Below are positions 46,063 to 55,456 of a DNA stretch of 64,000 nucleotides, piece after piece. A program made the translations under genes and the position numbers. The notes beneath the pieces were generated by a model, which saw only the letters and a list, made by a program, of their open reading frames with translations, ran no database searches and had not been told where the DNA came from. Each line of letters begins with the position of its first letter. Within the stretch, counting starts at the first letter, position 1. The DNA comes from CAWEFA01 sp963808135. GTDB lineage: Bacteria > Bacteroidota > Bacteroidia > Bacteroidales > DTGW01. The stretch lies in contig CAWEFA010000027.1 of NCBI GenBank assembly GCA_963808135.1, forward strand, positions 62,001 through 126,000, in the 5' to 3' direction.

Positions 46063-46855
46063 AGTAAATTTTAAAGAAAAGTTCAGCTTAGATGGCAAAG
46101 TAATTATTATTACCGGCGCTTGCGGCCTGATAGGAAAAGCGTTTTGTGAAGCCATTGCCCAATTCGGGGCGCATGTTGTTGCAGCCGATCTTTTACAAGC
46201 CTCTCCAAAGTCATTTGCCGAAAGCTTAGAAAAAAAGCATGGAAGAAAAATGTTGGGATACGATCTCGATGTGGTTAAAAAAGGTTCCATAATTGGCCTG
46301 AAAGAAGATGTGTTGGCAAGATTTAGTAAAATAGATGGTTTGGTGAATGCACATCAAAATAAAACCAAAAATTTTTTTCAACCGTTTGAAATTTATTCTG
46401 AAGAAAATTGGGACGCTGTTGTTGAAACAAATTTAAAAGGCACATTTTTAACATGCCAGATTATTGGCGGATGGATGGCTGAACATAATGGCGGATGTAT
46501 TGTGAATATTCCTTCAACTTACAGCGTTGTGGCACCGAACCAAAATCTGTACAAAGGCACCTCGCTTGGTTGCCCTGCTGCATATTCAGCTTCAAAGGGT
46601 GGAATTGATGCATTGTCCAGGTATCTTGCTTCATATTGGGCAAACAAAAACGTAAGGGTTAATATGATAACACCTCATGGAGTTTGGAATAACCATGAAG
46701 AACAATTCGAGAAAAATTTCTCAAATTTTTCCCCAATGCAACGCATGAGTTACAACCATGAAGTTGCTGGCGCTTTAGTATATCTGCTCTCTGATGCTTC
46801 TTCGTATGTTACAGGTCATAACATGCTGGTCGAAGGCGGCTGGACAGTTTGGTAG
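46037..46855 (+). CDS. SDR-family oxidoreductase (PtmA-like)
   Basis: 272 residues of classical SDR: KVIIITGACGLIGKAFCEAI (TGxxxGxG), KIDGLVNAHQNKT (the N-A-H/G segment), WDAVVETNLKGTFLTCQIIG, VNIPSTYSVVAPNQNLYKGT with the catalytic Ser, AAYSASKGGIDALSRYLASY with Tyr-x-x-x-Lys, and LVEGGWTVW at the C-terminus. It overlaps the GNAT gene by 26 bp. SDRs of this kind (PtmA) accompany legionaminic-acid genes in Campylobacter and may modify an intermediate or the final sugar; the exact substrate is unknown. Confidence 0.85.
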   Translation: MKRTTNPFEVNFKEKFSLDGKVIIITGACGLIGKAFCEAIAQFGAHVVAADLLQASPKSFAESLEKKHGRKMLGYDLDVVKKGSIIGLKEDVLARFSKIDGLVNAHQNKTKNFFQPFEIYSEENWDAVVETNLKGTFLTCQIIGGWMAEHNGGCIVNIPSTYSVVAPNQNLYKGTSLGCPAAYSASKGGIDALSRYLASYWANKNVRVNMITPHGVWNNHEEQFEKNFSNFSPMQRMSYNHEVAGALVYLLSDASSYVTGHNMLVEGGWTVW

Positions 46856-46918
46856 TTTAACAATAAGAATCAGGTAACTAAAGTTCATATTATTTCCTTA
46901 TAAAAAGAAGCGACAAGA

Positions 46919-47740
46919 ATGAGAAATTTATCACAGATAAACCATCCAATTTATATTGATGAAATTACACCATCATTCATAACGCGATATTTCGAATATT
47001 CCTGGGCATCTGAACAATTTAATAATGAAGATATTATTTTGGATATTGGTTGCAATACAGGCATGGGTTTAGATATATTATCGAAACACGTTAAAACAGT
47101 TTGGGGAACCGATGTTATTCCGGATGTCATAAATTCATTGAATGAAAAATATAAAAACAACAATAAAATAAAAGTTAAATTGGTGCCGGAAGATAATGAA
47201 ATTTGTTTTAGCGATAATTATTTTGATGGGATAGTAGCTTGTAATTTAATTGAGCATATCAATTCTCCCGATATTTTTCTTGAAAAATTAAAGAAATGCC
47301 TTAAACCAAAGGGCAGAATAATTTTTTCAACAGTAAATAGGAAATTGAGATTGTATTGGTGGCAAAAACCATATAATCCTTTTCATTACAACGAATTTTC
47401 CCACAATAGTTTAAGAAAAACTCTATTAAGGCACTTTAACAAAGTTGAGATTTTTGGAGTATTTACATCGCCTCCATTTTTCCCTGATTATATAAAACTA
47501 TCGTCAACAAAAAAATTTGATAATGGTATAAGGTATCCATTATATCATTTTTATTATAAGAATATTCGCCGGTTAATTCGCCCAATAACATCTATTCGAA
47601 AAAAGAAGTATATTATCAACGAAACAAACAATTCGGGCATTGAGAAAAAATATACAATCAATGAAGCATTAAGTTTTATTAATATAAAAAATACGGATTT
47701 AGATAAATGCTCAGAGATATTAGCTATTGCTTATAAATAA
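46919..47740 (+). CDS. Class I SAM-dependent methyltransferase
   Basis: 273 residues. The SAM-binding motif I is DIILDIGCNTGMGLDILSKH, motif II WGTDVIPDVINSLN, and motif III DNYFDGIVACNLIEHINSPD, then LKKCLKPKGRIIFSTVNRKL. This is a UbiE/Methyltransf_11-type fold with a C-terminal extension of about 90 residues rich in Lys and Tyr. It lies inside the nonulosonate-like module, so it may O-methylate a sugar residue. No membrane segment. Confidence 0.82.
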   Translation: MRNLSQINHPIYIDEITPSFITRYFEYSWASEQFNNEDIILDIGCNTGMGLDILSKHVKTVWGTDVIPDVINSLNEKYKNNNKIKVKLVPEDNEICFSDNYFDGIVACNLIEHINSPDIFLEKLKKCLKPKGRIIFSTVNRKLRLYWWQKPYNPFHYNEFSHNSLRKTLLRHFNKVEIFGVFTSPPFFPDYIKLSSTKKFDNGIRYPLYHFYYKNIRRLIRPITSIRKKKYIINETNNSGIEKKYTINEALSFINIKNTDLDKCSEILAIAYK

Positions 47741-47877
47741 ACGCATAATTATCTTGAAAATAATTATTCCCGTTATTACAACTTACCTTTCAACAATAGT
47801 TCTCATTCAAATCAAGCAGATTAATATTTTTAAATAAACTAATAATTCAAGGCTTTGCCAAAAAAGAATTTTAAAAA

Positions 47878-48939
47878 ATGAAAATAACACTAACAGAATT
47901 TATTAGCTCGTATAAACCGGATATTTTAGTAAAACCATATATTATTGCTGAAGCAGGCGTTAACCATGAAGGTAAAATGGATTTTGCCAAACGTTTAATT
48001 GACGAGGCATTTGAAGGTGGGGCACAAGCAATAAAATTTCAAACATATAAAGCAGAAACAATAGCTTCTAAAAATAGCCCATCATATTGGGATATTACAA
48101 AAGAACCAACCAAAAGCCAATATGAATTGTTTAAAAAATACGATAAATTCTGGAAAAAAGAATATGAAGAATTAAAAACCTATTGCGACAAAACCGGCAT
48201 TGAATTTTTATCAACTCCATTCGATATTGAATCGGCAAAATTTTTAAACGATCTCATGCCTGTTATTAAAATATCATCTTCTGATATTACAAACCTGCCG
48301 TTTATAGAATTTCTGTGCTCTTTCGATAAGCCTGTTATTTTATCAACCGGCGCGAGTTATCTTTGGGAAATACAACAAGCAGTGGAACTCATTGAGAAAA
48401 ATGGGAATCAATTATGCCTGATGCATTGTATTTTAAATTATCCTACAATGGATGAAAATGCCAATTTAGGAATGATAAAAGATATTATAGCTCACTTTCC
48501 GCAACATGTTGCCGGATACAGCGATCATACGCTACCCGGGAATATGGATATTTTAATTACCGCATTTTTACTTGGGGCTGCTGTTATCGAAAAACATTTT
48601 ACATTCGATAAAACTTTACCGGGGAATGATCATTATCATGCAATGGACAAGAATGATTTGAAAAACTTCTGGAAAAAAATAGATTACCAATTAAATATAC
48701 TTGGAGAAATTAAAATTAATTCATTAGAAAGCGAAGAACCAGCCAGAAAAAATGCCAGGAGGTCGTTGGTAGCTTCAAGAGATATTCCGAAAGGGAAAAT
48801 TATTGATCCCGCTGATTTAACATGGAAAAGGCCTGCGTTTGGAATTTCACCGAAATTCTATAAAGAAATTATTGGTAAAAAAGTTACTAAGGATATAGAA
48901 AAAGATGAAATTATTTATTGGCAATACCTTGAAATATGA
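47878..48939 (+). CDS. N-acetylneuraminate synthase family (NeuB/SpsE)
   Basis: 353 residues. The TIM-barrel domain has KPYIIAEAGVNHEGKMDFAK, GAQAIKFQTYKAETIASKNS, GIEFLSTPFDIESAKFLND, PVIKISSSDITNLPFIEFLC, LMHCILNYPTMDENANLGMI, VAGYSDHTLPGNMDI and AAVIEKHFTFDKTLPGNDHY, all canonical for PEP-dependent sialic acid, legionaminate or pseudaminate synthases. The C-terminal SAF (antifreeze-like) domain begins at RSLVASRDIPKGKIIDPADL. It condenses PEP with a six-carbon amino sugar. The subfamily cannot be decided by eye. No NeuC/LegG hydrolysing epimerase is seen in the window. Its stop overlaps the next start (ATGA). Confidence 0.92.
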   Translation: MKITLTEFISSYKPDILVKPYIIAEAGVNHEGKMDFAKRLIDEAFEGGAQAIKFQTYKAETIASKNSPSYWDITKEPTKSQYELFKKYDKFWKKEYEELKTYCDKTGIEFLSTPFDIESAKFLNDLMPVIKISSSDITNLPFIEFLCSFDKPVILSTGASYLWEIQQAVELIEKNGNQLCLMHCILNYPTMDENANLGMIKDIIAHFPQHVAGYSDHTLPGNMDILITAFLLGAAVIEKHFTFDKTLPGNDHYHAMDKNDLKNFWKKIDYQLNILGEIKINSLESEEPARKNARRSLVASRDIPKGKIIDPADLTWKRPAFGISPKFYKEIIGKKVTKDIEKDEIIYWQYLEI

Positions 48940-49614
48940 ATCCCGAGATATCAAAGCACAATAAACGACCTTCTTAGTTTAAATGTCAGCTCGTATTGCG
49001 AACTTGGCCCGGGAGAAGGTTCTGTTGCAATAGGTTTAAAAAAAGCCGGGAAGAATGTAGTTTGCCTGGAAGCCCCGTGGGATTTTGATAAAAGGACTTC
49101 CTGGGGCAAAGAGAACAATATTAAAATTTATAAAGGGGAATTTTTCTCAACGGATTTCTCAAAAATAATTGAAGAAGAAATCGAATGTTTTTCATTAATT
49201 CATGCTATTGCCCACCTAAGGTTTCCGCCTCACCTGATACTTGAAAAAGCATTTAAAAAATTGAAGCCGGGAGGTTATTTTTATCTTTCTACTGTAAATG
49301 CAGGATCGCTTGACAAAGTAATAAAACTGGCTAAAGGACAAGCCATAACCGATGAAGTGAAGAAATTTGTTGAAATGGGAGAGGATTATAAAAAATACTG
49401 CAACCCTTCAGGAAAATATATGATTTGGGATAGCTGGATGCACGTTAAAGAATACAGGGCATTTGAATTAAAAAAGATATTTGAAGAAGAGAACTTCAAA
49501 GTTATTAAGCTCTTTCACCGGAATAATTTTAAAAATTGGGAAAATGATATTATTTGTAAAATTTGGCCGCACCTCTCCGAAGAAATAATTATAGTTGGTA
49601 AAAAAAATGATTAG
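48936..49614 (+). pseudogene. SAM-dependent methyltransferase, early frameshift
   Basis: ATG 48936 overlaps the stop of the NeuB/SpsE gene, but that frame (MNPEISKHNKRPS) stops after 13 codons. Another frame, with no good start of its own, carries the real protein: INDLLSLNVSSYCELGPGEG, SVAIGLKKAGKNVVCLEAPW, FSLIHAIAHLRFPPHLILEK, AFKKLKPGGYFYLSTVNAG and then the tail to 49614. CELGPGEGSVAIGL is SAM motif I and LKPGGYFYLST the post-motif strand. A one-base indel in about 48960-48975 joins the two. Total length would be about 225 residues. The first 100 codons are easily missed because an ORF caller starts only at 49261. Confidence 0.75.
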
Positions 49615-50875
49615 CGCTATTGAAAAATATTTTGATCGTTTATGGCCTATTTGCAGGAGTATTACGGGGGAAGGATTAAGGGAAACTTTGAAAATTCTAC
49701 AGGAGATAATTCCTTTGAAACTTACTGAAATTCCAACCGGCGCTAAAGTCTTTGACTGGGAAATCCCTAAAGAATGGAACATTTCTGACGCTTATATAAT
49801 CACGCCAGAAGGCAAGAAAATAGCAAATTTTAAAAATAATAACCTGCATGTTGTTAATTATTCTGTTCCTGTTAATGAAACTATAGAATATCCGCAATTG
49901 ATACAGCACATTTACACATTGCCTGATTTACCTGATGCGGTTCCATATATAACATCATATTATAAGGAAAATTGGGGATTTTGTTTATCCCATAATGAAT
50001 TTCTTACACTTCCTAAAGAAGGGAAATATAAAGTATTTATTGATTCAAATTTAAAAGAAGGTTCGTTAACTTATGGCGATCTTGTTCTTCCAGGCGATTC
50101 TGATAAGGAAATTCTTTTTTCAACTTATGTCTGTCATCCGAGCATGGCAAATAATGAGCTTTCAGGGCCTCTTGTAACAGCTTTTTTATATCAGAAAATC
50201 AAAGAACTGACCAACAGAAAATATACTTACCGATTTGTTTTTGTTCCTGAAACCATTGGAGCAATTGCTTACCTTAATAAAAATGGGAATTATTTAAAAG
50301 ATAAACTTGAAGCCGGATTTGTAATTACATGTTGTGGCGATAAAGGCAATTTCACTTATAAACGGTCAAAAGCTGAAGGAACCCTGGTTGATAGGGCAAC
50401 AGAACATTTTTTAAAAAATACCCAAGAACATTTTAAGATTATTGATTTCAAAATAGGCGGTAGCGACGAAAGACAATATTGTTCCCCAGGTTTTAATTTG
50501 CCGGTTGGTTCGTTAATGAGAACTATGTACAAATGTTACCCGGAATACCATACTTCATTGGATAACAAAAATTTTATTTCTTTCCCTTCGTTAATCGAAA
50601 CAATTGATGCATATTTTGATATTGTCAGAATTTTCGAATTAAATGATAAGTATGTTAATAAAATTAAATATGGAGAACCTTTTTTAAGCAAACATAATTT
50701 GTATCCCACTGACACAAATCACCAGAAAATGGCGGATTCTACTGCCATGTTATTACATTTTCTTGCCTATGCCGATGGGACTAAAGACTTAATTGAAATT
50801 GCCGAAAAGTTTAATAGCTGTATACTTGATTTTGCCGATATAGTTGAAACCTGCAAAAAAAATAATTTAATTTAA
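49607..50875 (+). CDS. DUF4910 aminopeptidase-like protein
   Basis: From ATG 49607 (MISAIEKYFDRLWPICRSIT) 422 residues; a frame opening at 49595 adds four. The family marks are CRSITGEGLRETLKILQE, FDWEIPKEWNI, LHVVNYSVPVN, EILFSTYVCHPSMANNELSG with candidate zinc ligands His and Glu, FRFVFVPETIGAIAYL-like YRFVFVPETIGAIAYLNKN, GGSDERQYCSPGFNLPVGS and YHTSLDN. DUF4910 proteins have an M28-like zinc-peptidase fold plus a C-terminal winged helix and are frequent inside polysaccharide loci. The role there is unknown; an amide-hydrolysing step on a sugar is one option. It overlaps the methyltransferase by 8 bp. Confidence 0.85.
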   Translation: MISAIEKYFDRLWPICRSITGEGLRETLKILQEIIPLKLTEIPTGAKVFDWEIPKEWNISDAYIITPEGKKIANFKNNNLHVVNYSVPVNETIEYPQLIQHIYTLPDLPDAVPYITSYYKENWGFCLSHNEFLTLPKEGKYKVFIDSNLKEGSLTYGDLVLPGDSDKEILFSTYVCHPSMANNELSGPLVTAFLYQKIKELTNRKYTYRFVFVPETIGAIAYLNKNGNYLKDKLEAGFVITCCGDKGNFTYKRSKAEGTLVDRATEHFLKNTQEHFKIIDFKIGGSDERQYCSPGFNLPVGSLMRTMYKCYPEYHTSLDNKNFISFPSLIETIDAYFDIVRIFELNDKYVNKIKYGEPFLSKHNLYPTDTNHQKMADSTAMLLHFLAYADGTKDLIEIAEKFNSCILDFADIVETCKKNNLI

Positions 50876-50876
50876 G

Positions 50877-52307
50877 GTGCTTAAATTTATTCTTGGAAAT
50901 TCCATACTCTATACTTTTGCTAATTATTTGCCGCTTTTGGCGAATATTATTATTTTACCAATCATTACCCCATATCTTACAACATTCGATTATGGCATTT
51001 ATGGTTTAGTGTTTGCATATATTTCGGGTCTGTCGTTTCTTAGCGACCTGGGATTAACTGTTTTATTCCAGAACAGTTATTTTAAAACAAATGAAAATTA
51101 TAAAGAATTATGGTCGAAATACCTCGGTTTAAGGTTAATTGGCAATACAATTTATTCAATAATACTTATTGTTGTATTATATTTTTCATTAAACAATAAA
51201 GTAAATTCTGGTGTCCTGGTAGAAATATTACTTTTAATAGGAATCCCTGTATTATTTTTTGAAGTTACAAAATCAATTGGAATAAGATGGTGCCAATATT
51301 CAGGCAATCACAGGAAGGTTCATATTGCCACTTTTACCGGCGCTATTATTTCGCTCACATCGACATACTATTGTATTTACCATTTAAGGATGGGCTATTT
51401 GGGCTGGTTTGTTTCAAACTTGGTTACAAATTTTTTTCTCTTTATATATTATTCAAAAATAATTTATATCGACTTAAAAGTGATACCAAAATTTTTTCTG
51501 GATTTACCATTTGTTAAAAAAAGCCTGAAAGTATCCCTTCCTTTGGTGCCTCATTCTTTTTCCGGTTATCTGATCAATACTTCCGACAGGGTTATGCTGG
51601 ATTGTTTTAAAGTAAATATCAATTCGATTGGGAATTATAATTTAGCATATTCGTATTCTAACTATTTCCAGTCATTTAACAATTCAATGGGAACGGTGTT
51701 GACTCCTATTTATCTTAGCAGGTTAGAAAAAAAGAATGAAGACAAGTCGGTAGCTATATTAATAATAAGCTGGATGATTTTGTCCGTTTTCATAAGCTTC
51801 AATTTATGCTTATGGAGCAGGGAAATTTTTGCCTTTTTATACAGAAACGCCAGTCTTAACAGCGTTTATCCTTATTGTATATTTATTCTTATGGGTATGA
51901 ACTATTTCCCGATGTACAGCGCTGCAATACTCAAACTAATTTATCTTGAACAAACTAAAACAATTCTTCGAATATCGGTAATTGGCGGAGTAATTAATAT
52001 ATTATTAAACATTTTGTTAATTAATGCTTATGGAATTAAAGCTACTGTATTTAGTTCATTTATAAGTTATCTCTATATGGGTTTTAGCGGATTTTTTATT
52101 TCTTCAATCAGAAAGCATATTAGTTTTAATTATAGGCCTTTATTTTGGTTATCGCTAATTATAGTATTATCCATTTTGGTATTCTATGCAGTTAATTTAT
52201 CCTTTATTCAAAAAATTCCAATAACTCTATTTTCCTTATTATCCGTTTCAATTCTTTATTTCTCAAATAAAAAATCATTATCAGGTATTTTGAAACAAGA
52301 TTCATGA
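50877..52307 (+). CDS. wzx: Wzx-type polysaccharide flippase
   Basis: 476 residues from GTG 50877, one base after the previous stop. Twelve or more hydrophobic helices, beginning NSILYTFANYLPLLANIIIL and TPYLTTFDYGIYGLVFAYIS, the usual start of Wzx/RfbX (MATE-superfamily) proteins, then VSLPLVPHSFSGYLINTSDR and VMLDCFKVNINSIGNYNLAY, which match the central Polysacc_synt motif. It is expected to flip undecaprenyl-linked repeat units across the inner membrane. Its stop overlaps the next start at 52304. Confidence 0.9.
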   Translation: MLKFILGNSILYTFANYLPLLANIIILPIITPYLTTFDYGIYGLVFAYISGLSFLSDLGLTVLFQNSYFKTNENYKELWSKYLGLRLIGNTIYSIILIVVLYFSLNNKVNSGVLVEILLLIGIPVLFFEVTKSIGIRWCQYSGNHRKVHIATFTGAIISLTSTYYCIYHLRMGYLGWFVSNLVTNFFLFIYYSKIIYIDLKVIPKFFLDLPFVKKSLKVSLPLVPHSFSGYLINTSDRVMLDCFKVNINSIGNYNLAYSYSNYFQSFNNSMGTVLTPIYLSRLEKKNEDKSVAILIISWMILSVFISFNLCLWSREIFAFLYRNASLNSVYPYCIFILMGMNYFPMYSAAILKLIYLEQTKTILRISVIGGVINILLNILLINAYGIKATVFSSFISYLYMGFSGFFISSIRKHISFNYRPLFWLSLIIVLSILVFYAVNLSFIQKIPITLFSLLSVSILYFSNKKSLSGILKQDS

Positions 52308-53790
52308 AAGAAAACAACTCCGACTTTATAAGCAATGTTTATTTCAAAATAAATGATGATGTAATTTTTAATTTATTTCAATGGCGTTAGATATTAAATT
52401 CACCGATTTTAAAAATTATTTTTATTCAAAAGTAACAGACTTTTCAATTTTTAATTGCCAGGAATTTAACCTGCTCAAAGTTGTCCTTGAAGGATTGGTT
52501 GTAAATTATAACAAATCCTCCCAAAAAGTTAGGAATTATGTGTTTTATCCATTATGGTTTTTTCAGCTTATTCTTTTAATAAAAAGATTTAAGAAAAAAA
52601 ACTTAATTAAATCATATCAAAAAGAATTAGAACTGCAACAACAAAAAGAAAATTTGATTATCGATGTGGGGCGAATTGTGTTCGATGAAAACAACCAGCC
52701 TTTATCTACTTATTTCCATAATATCATTAATAAACTTGGCAAAGAAAACACGACCCTTATTATTGAAGAAATAATACATAAGAATGTATTTTACAATTTC
52801 TATTATAAGGACCTGGCCAAAATCTTTTATAACTCTAAGTTAACCGATGAAAACAAATTATTAAGAAAAGAACTCATAAGAGTATTTAATCTTATAAAAA
52901 GCAAAAGAATTTTCAACTCCGGCGAAATGGAGAATATTAAAATCGCTTTTAACAATTTTTTTAATCATTACAGAATCTGGGATGTAATTATTAAAGCTTT
53001 AAAACCCCAAAAAGCATTTTTTGTTTGTCATTATCATAAAGAGGGTTGTATATTGGCGTTGAGAAGGAATAATGTAAAAACCATCGAACTTCAGCATGGA
53101 TTAATAGCCCCGCAGGATATTTTTTATTGCTTCCCGCCACAGGTAAAAAGTATAGCAAATAAGGCGCTTTTTGCTGATAAAATTTACACCTATGGAAAAT
53201 ACTGGAAAGAAATTTTACTAACCGGGGTTGAATATAGTGAAAAGCAGATTGAAATTTTAGGGTACTTTGTTAGCACGAATTCTGTGTTTTTTGAGAACGA
53301 TAGAATATTTCTTGATAATTTATGTTTAAATAAAAAGGTTATACTAATTACAACTCAAAATAACATTACCGGTTATTTTATTAAATATATTGAAAATATG
53401 AGTTTGAAATTGGCCCAAACAAATCCGGAATACATAATAGTCGTCAAACCACATCATGGTGAAAAATCAGAAGCTTATAAAAAACTTGAAACTGCCGGGA
53501 ATGTGTTTGTTCTTAATATTAATACAGACATCCTTTACAAATATGCGGAAATAAATATTTCGGTATACTCAACCACGCTTTTCGAAGCCTACCGGCATTC
53601 AATTACCTGCTTTGCTTTAAAGGCAGAACAATACATTGATTATGTTGCAACAATAATTAATTCAGGCATTGCATTTCCCTTGGAGTTTGATCAGAATCCT
53701 GTAGAAGAACTAAAAAAAATAAATAAAACCAGGAATTCTTTTCAAAATATTCAATTCTTTTTCAGTGATTTTAATCCTGAGCGTTTATGA
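52304..53790 (+). CDS. Putative GT-B glycosyltransferase (capsule-synthesis type), N-terminus frameshifted
   Basis: The main frame runs from ATG 52381 (MALDIKFTDFKNYFYSKVTD) to 53790, 469 residues. An ATG at 52304, overlapping the wzx stop, reads MKENNSDFISNVYFKINDDV and IFNLFQWR before a stop at 52388, so one base shift near 52385 would join a 28-residue leader to LDIKFTDF. The C-terminal half has IELQHGLIAPQDIFYCFP, ADKIYTYGKYWKEILLTGV, IIVVKPHHGEKSEAYKKL and SVYSTTLFEAYRHSI, the pattern of CDP-glycerol/capsule polysaccharide transferases. Specificity unknown. Confidence 0.68.
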
Positions 53791-53848
53791 ATATTTTTCT
53801 CAAATACCCGGCAGGCGTGGAGATATTGTCTGTGCCAGCTTACTTGAG

Positions 53849-53973
53849 TTTATAATTAAAATGATATAATGACTATTTCAGCAATTATTCCCTGTTATAA
53901 ACTCGAAAATTTATTTGGGACAACATTGGTTTTTTATATTTTTTTAAAAAAATTGAATACAGCGTGTTATTGA
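53849..53973 (+). pseudogene. GT2 glycosyltransferase 5' remnant, copy 1
   Basis: ATG 53869 reads MTISAIIPCYKLENLFGTTL and stops at 53973. MxISAIIPCYNVE is the classic start of a family 2 glycosyltransferase. From about 53849 the DNA matches 55268 onward for about 67 bp with few differences, including the untranslated TTTATAANTAAAATGATATA stretch. The rest of the gene is missing. Sits in the 445-bp gap between the GT-B and FkbM genes. Confidence 0.7.
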
Positions 53974-54235
53974 GTAATTTAGAGTTAATTTTACAAAAAA
54001 TGGGAAAAGTTTTTTCGTTAATCATTAATAACGATAAAAATCTCTTATCCGGGTATTATTCAAACTTATTTTAGAATTAATTGATATAAAACCCACATGT
54101 TAAACAAGAATAACACAAAGAACGGATGAATAAAATCTTAGCAAACAATACAAGTAGGTTGAATGCTGAGACATGTGGGTTCTCCCGAATAATCGGGACA
54201 AGCTATCCGACCTTTGAAAATTAAATTTTATTTGG
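53974..54235. other. Gap before FkbM gene with inverted repeats
   Basis: Contains an 11-bp inverted repeat, AACCCACATGT (54090-54100) and ACATGTGGGTT (54171-54181), and directly after it a small palindrome TCCCGAATAATCGGGA (54183-54198). The latter could be a hairpin in the FkbM leader. No reading frame is evident. Confidence 0.5.
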
Positions 54236-55036
54236 ATGAAAAAAATATTAAAGAAAATATTAACGATAATTTTAGGTGATTATCTTGTATTCCTAATTGC
54301 AAAGCTAAAAAGGAAATATATTCCGAGTAAAGAGCAAAAGGAAATAATCAGAAATGAATTAGAAGAGATCAATAGAAGAAAGTTGTTTTATAGTTCTTTT
54401 GTCAAAAAAAATGATTTGTGTTTTGATGTTGGAGCTAATATAGGAAATAGAGTTAGTCCTCTTTTGGAACTTGGGGCAAAAGTTGTAGCTGTTGAGCCAC
54501 AAGAAAGTTGCTACAAGATTTTAAAATTAAAATTTGGCAAAAAGATTGAAATTGTTAAAAATGGTTTAGGGGAAAGTGAATGTATAAAAGATTTTCACAT
54601 ATCAAATGCTGACGTATTATCATCTTTTTCAGAAGAATGGATTAATTCTGTTAAGGACTTTCGTTTTAAAGAGTACAATTGGGATAAGGTCATAAAAGTT
54701 GAAATGACAACTCTTGATAAACTGATTGAGAAATATGGCCTGCCAATATTTATTAAAATTGATGTTGAGGGTTACGAGTTAGATGTTTTGAAAGGTTTAA
54801 CAAAACCTATAAGAATGATTAGTTTTGAATTTACTGTTCCTGAACAAATCAATAGAATTATCGAGTGTATTGAGCAAATAGAAAAAAATGATACAAATAT
54901 TGAGTGTAATTACAGTATTGGTGAAAGTATGATTTTTGCATTACCATCATGGCAATCAGTGGAAGAGATGAGAAAACATATAATTCCTGAAAGAAATTAT
55001 GGATATTGGTCATGGGTTTGGAGACATTTATGTTAG
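54236..55036 (+). CDS. FkbM family methyltransferase
   Basis: 266 residues. Motif I is LCFDVGANIGNRVSPLLELG, followed by AKVVAVEPQESCYKILKLKF, the FkbM hallmark (VxAxEPxPxxxxxL), VKNGLGESEC, VEMTTLDKLIEKYGLPIFIK, IDVEGYELDVLKGL and ISFEFTVPE. FkbM-type enzymes O-methylate sugars or other small molecules using SAM. The gene, with its downstream neighbour, lies between two copies of a broken GT2 start and is AT-richer than the rest of the locus, suggesting later insertion. Confidence 0.88.
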   Translation: MKKILKKILTIILGDYLVFLIAKLKRKYIPSKEQKEIIRNELEEINRRKLFYSSFVKKNDLCFDVGANIGNRVSPLLELGAKVVAVEPQESCYKILKLKFGKKIEIVKNGLGESECIKDFHISNADVLSSFSEEWINSVKDFRFKEYNWDKVIKVEMTTLDKLIEKYGLPIFIKIDVEGYELDVLKGLTKPIRMISFEFTVPEQINRIIECIEQIEKNDTNIECNYSIGESMIFALPSWQSVEEMRKHIIPERNYGYWSWVWRHLC

Positions 55037-55456
55037 AATTAAAAACTATCACTAACAGTGGCTTATAAGAATTATATGTTAAAAGCAAGAAAAAATTAAG
55101 CTGCTTTAAAATAAATTTTTTTTGAACGACATTCTCTTTTATTTTCTGTTATCAAAGGCAGGGTATGTTTGGGCATATTAAAAATCTATAATTGTGAATA
55201 TTTCAATGAAATTAAACAACCTCTTAGGTGTTATTGATGATTCTGAAAATTTTTTAGAGAGGTTTGGTTTATAAGTAAAATGATATAATGAGAATTTCAG
55301 CAATTATTCCTTGTTATAATGTCGAAAATTATATTGAAGAACCTGTTAAATCATTAATAAACCAAACGTAATAGGATATTAAAAATGGCAAATGTCCATG
55401 TGATTATTCTTTACTTGAAAAACTAAAGATATTTCCGAATTACTAAAGCATTCAAA
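55037..55456. other. 420-bp gap with gene remnants
   Basis: No intact gene. Near 55206 a 22-codon frame (MKLNNLLGVIDDSENFLERF, ending at TAA about 55274) may be the tail or head of a lost gene. The second GT2 remnant begins at 55288. The rest is AT-rich and unremarkable. Confidence 0.4.
55268..55368 (+). pseudogene. GT2 glycosyltransferase 5' remnant, copy 2
   Basis: ATG 55288 reads MRISAIIPCYNVENYIEEPV then KSLINQT and stops at 55368. It is a better-preserved copy of the remnant at 53849-53973, with the same upstream 20 bp. Only the nucleotide-binding first 26 residues of a GT2 enzyme remain. Confidence 0.72.

Noticed and set aside
49261..49614. Methyltransferase starting at 49261
   Set aside because: This would drop SAM motif I (CELGPGEG), which is encoded upstream in the same frame; the true start is near 48936 with a frameshift.
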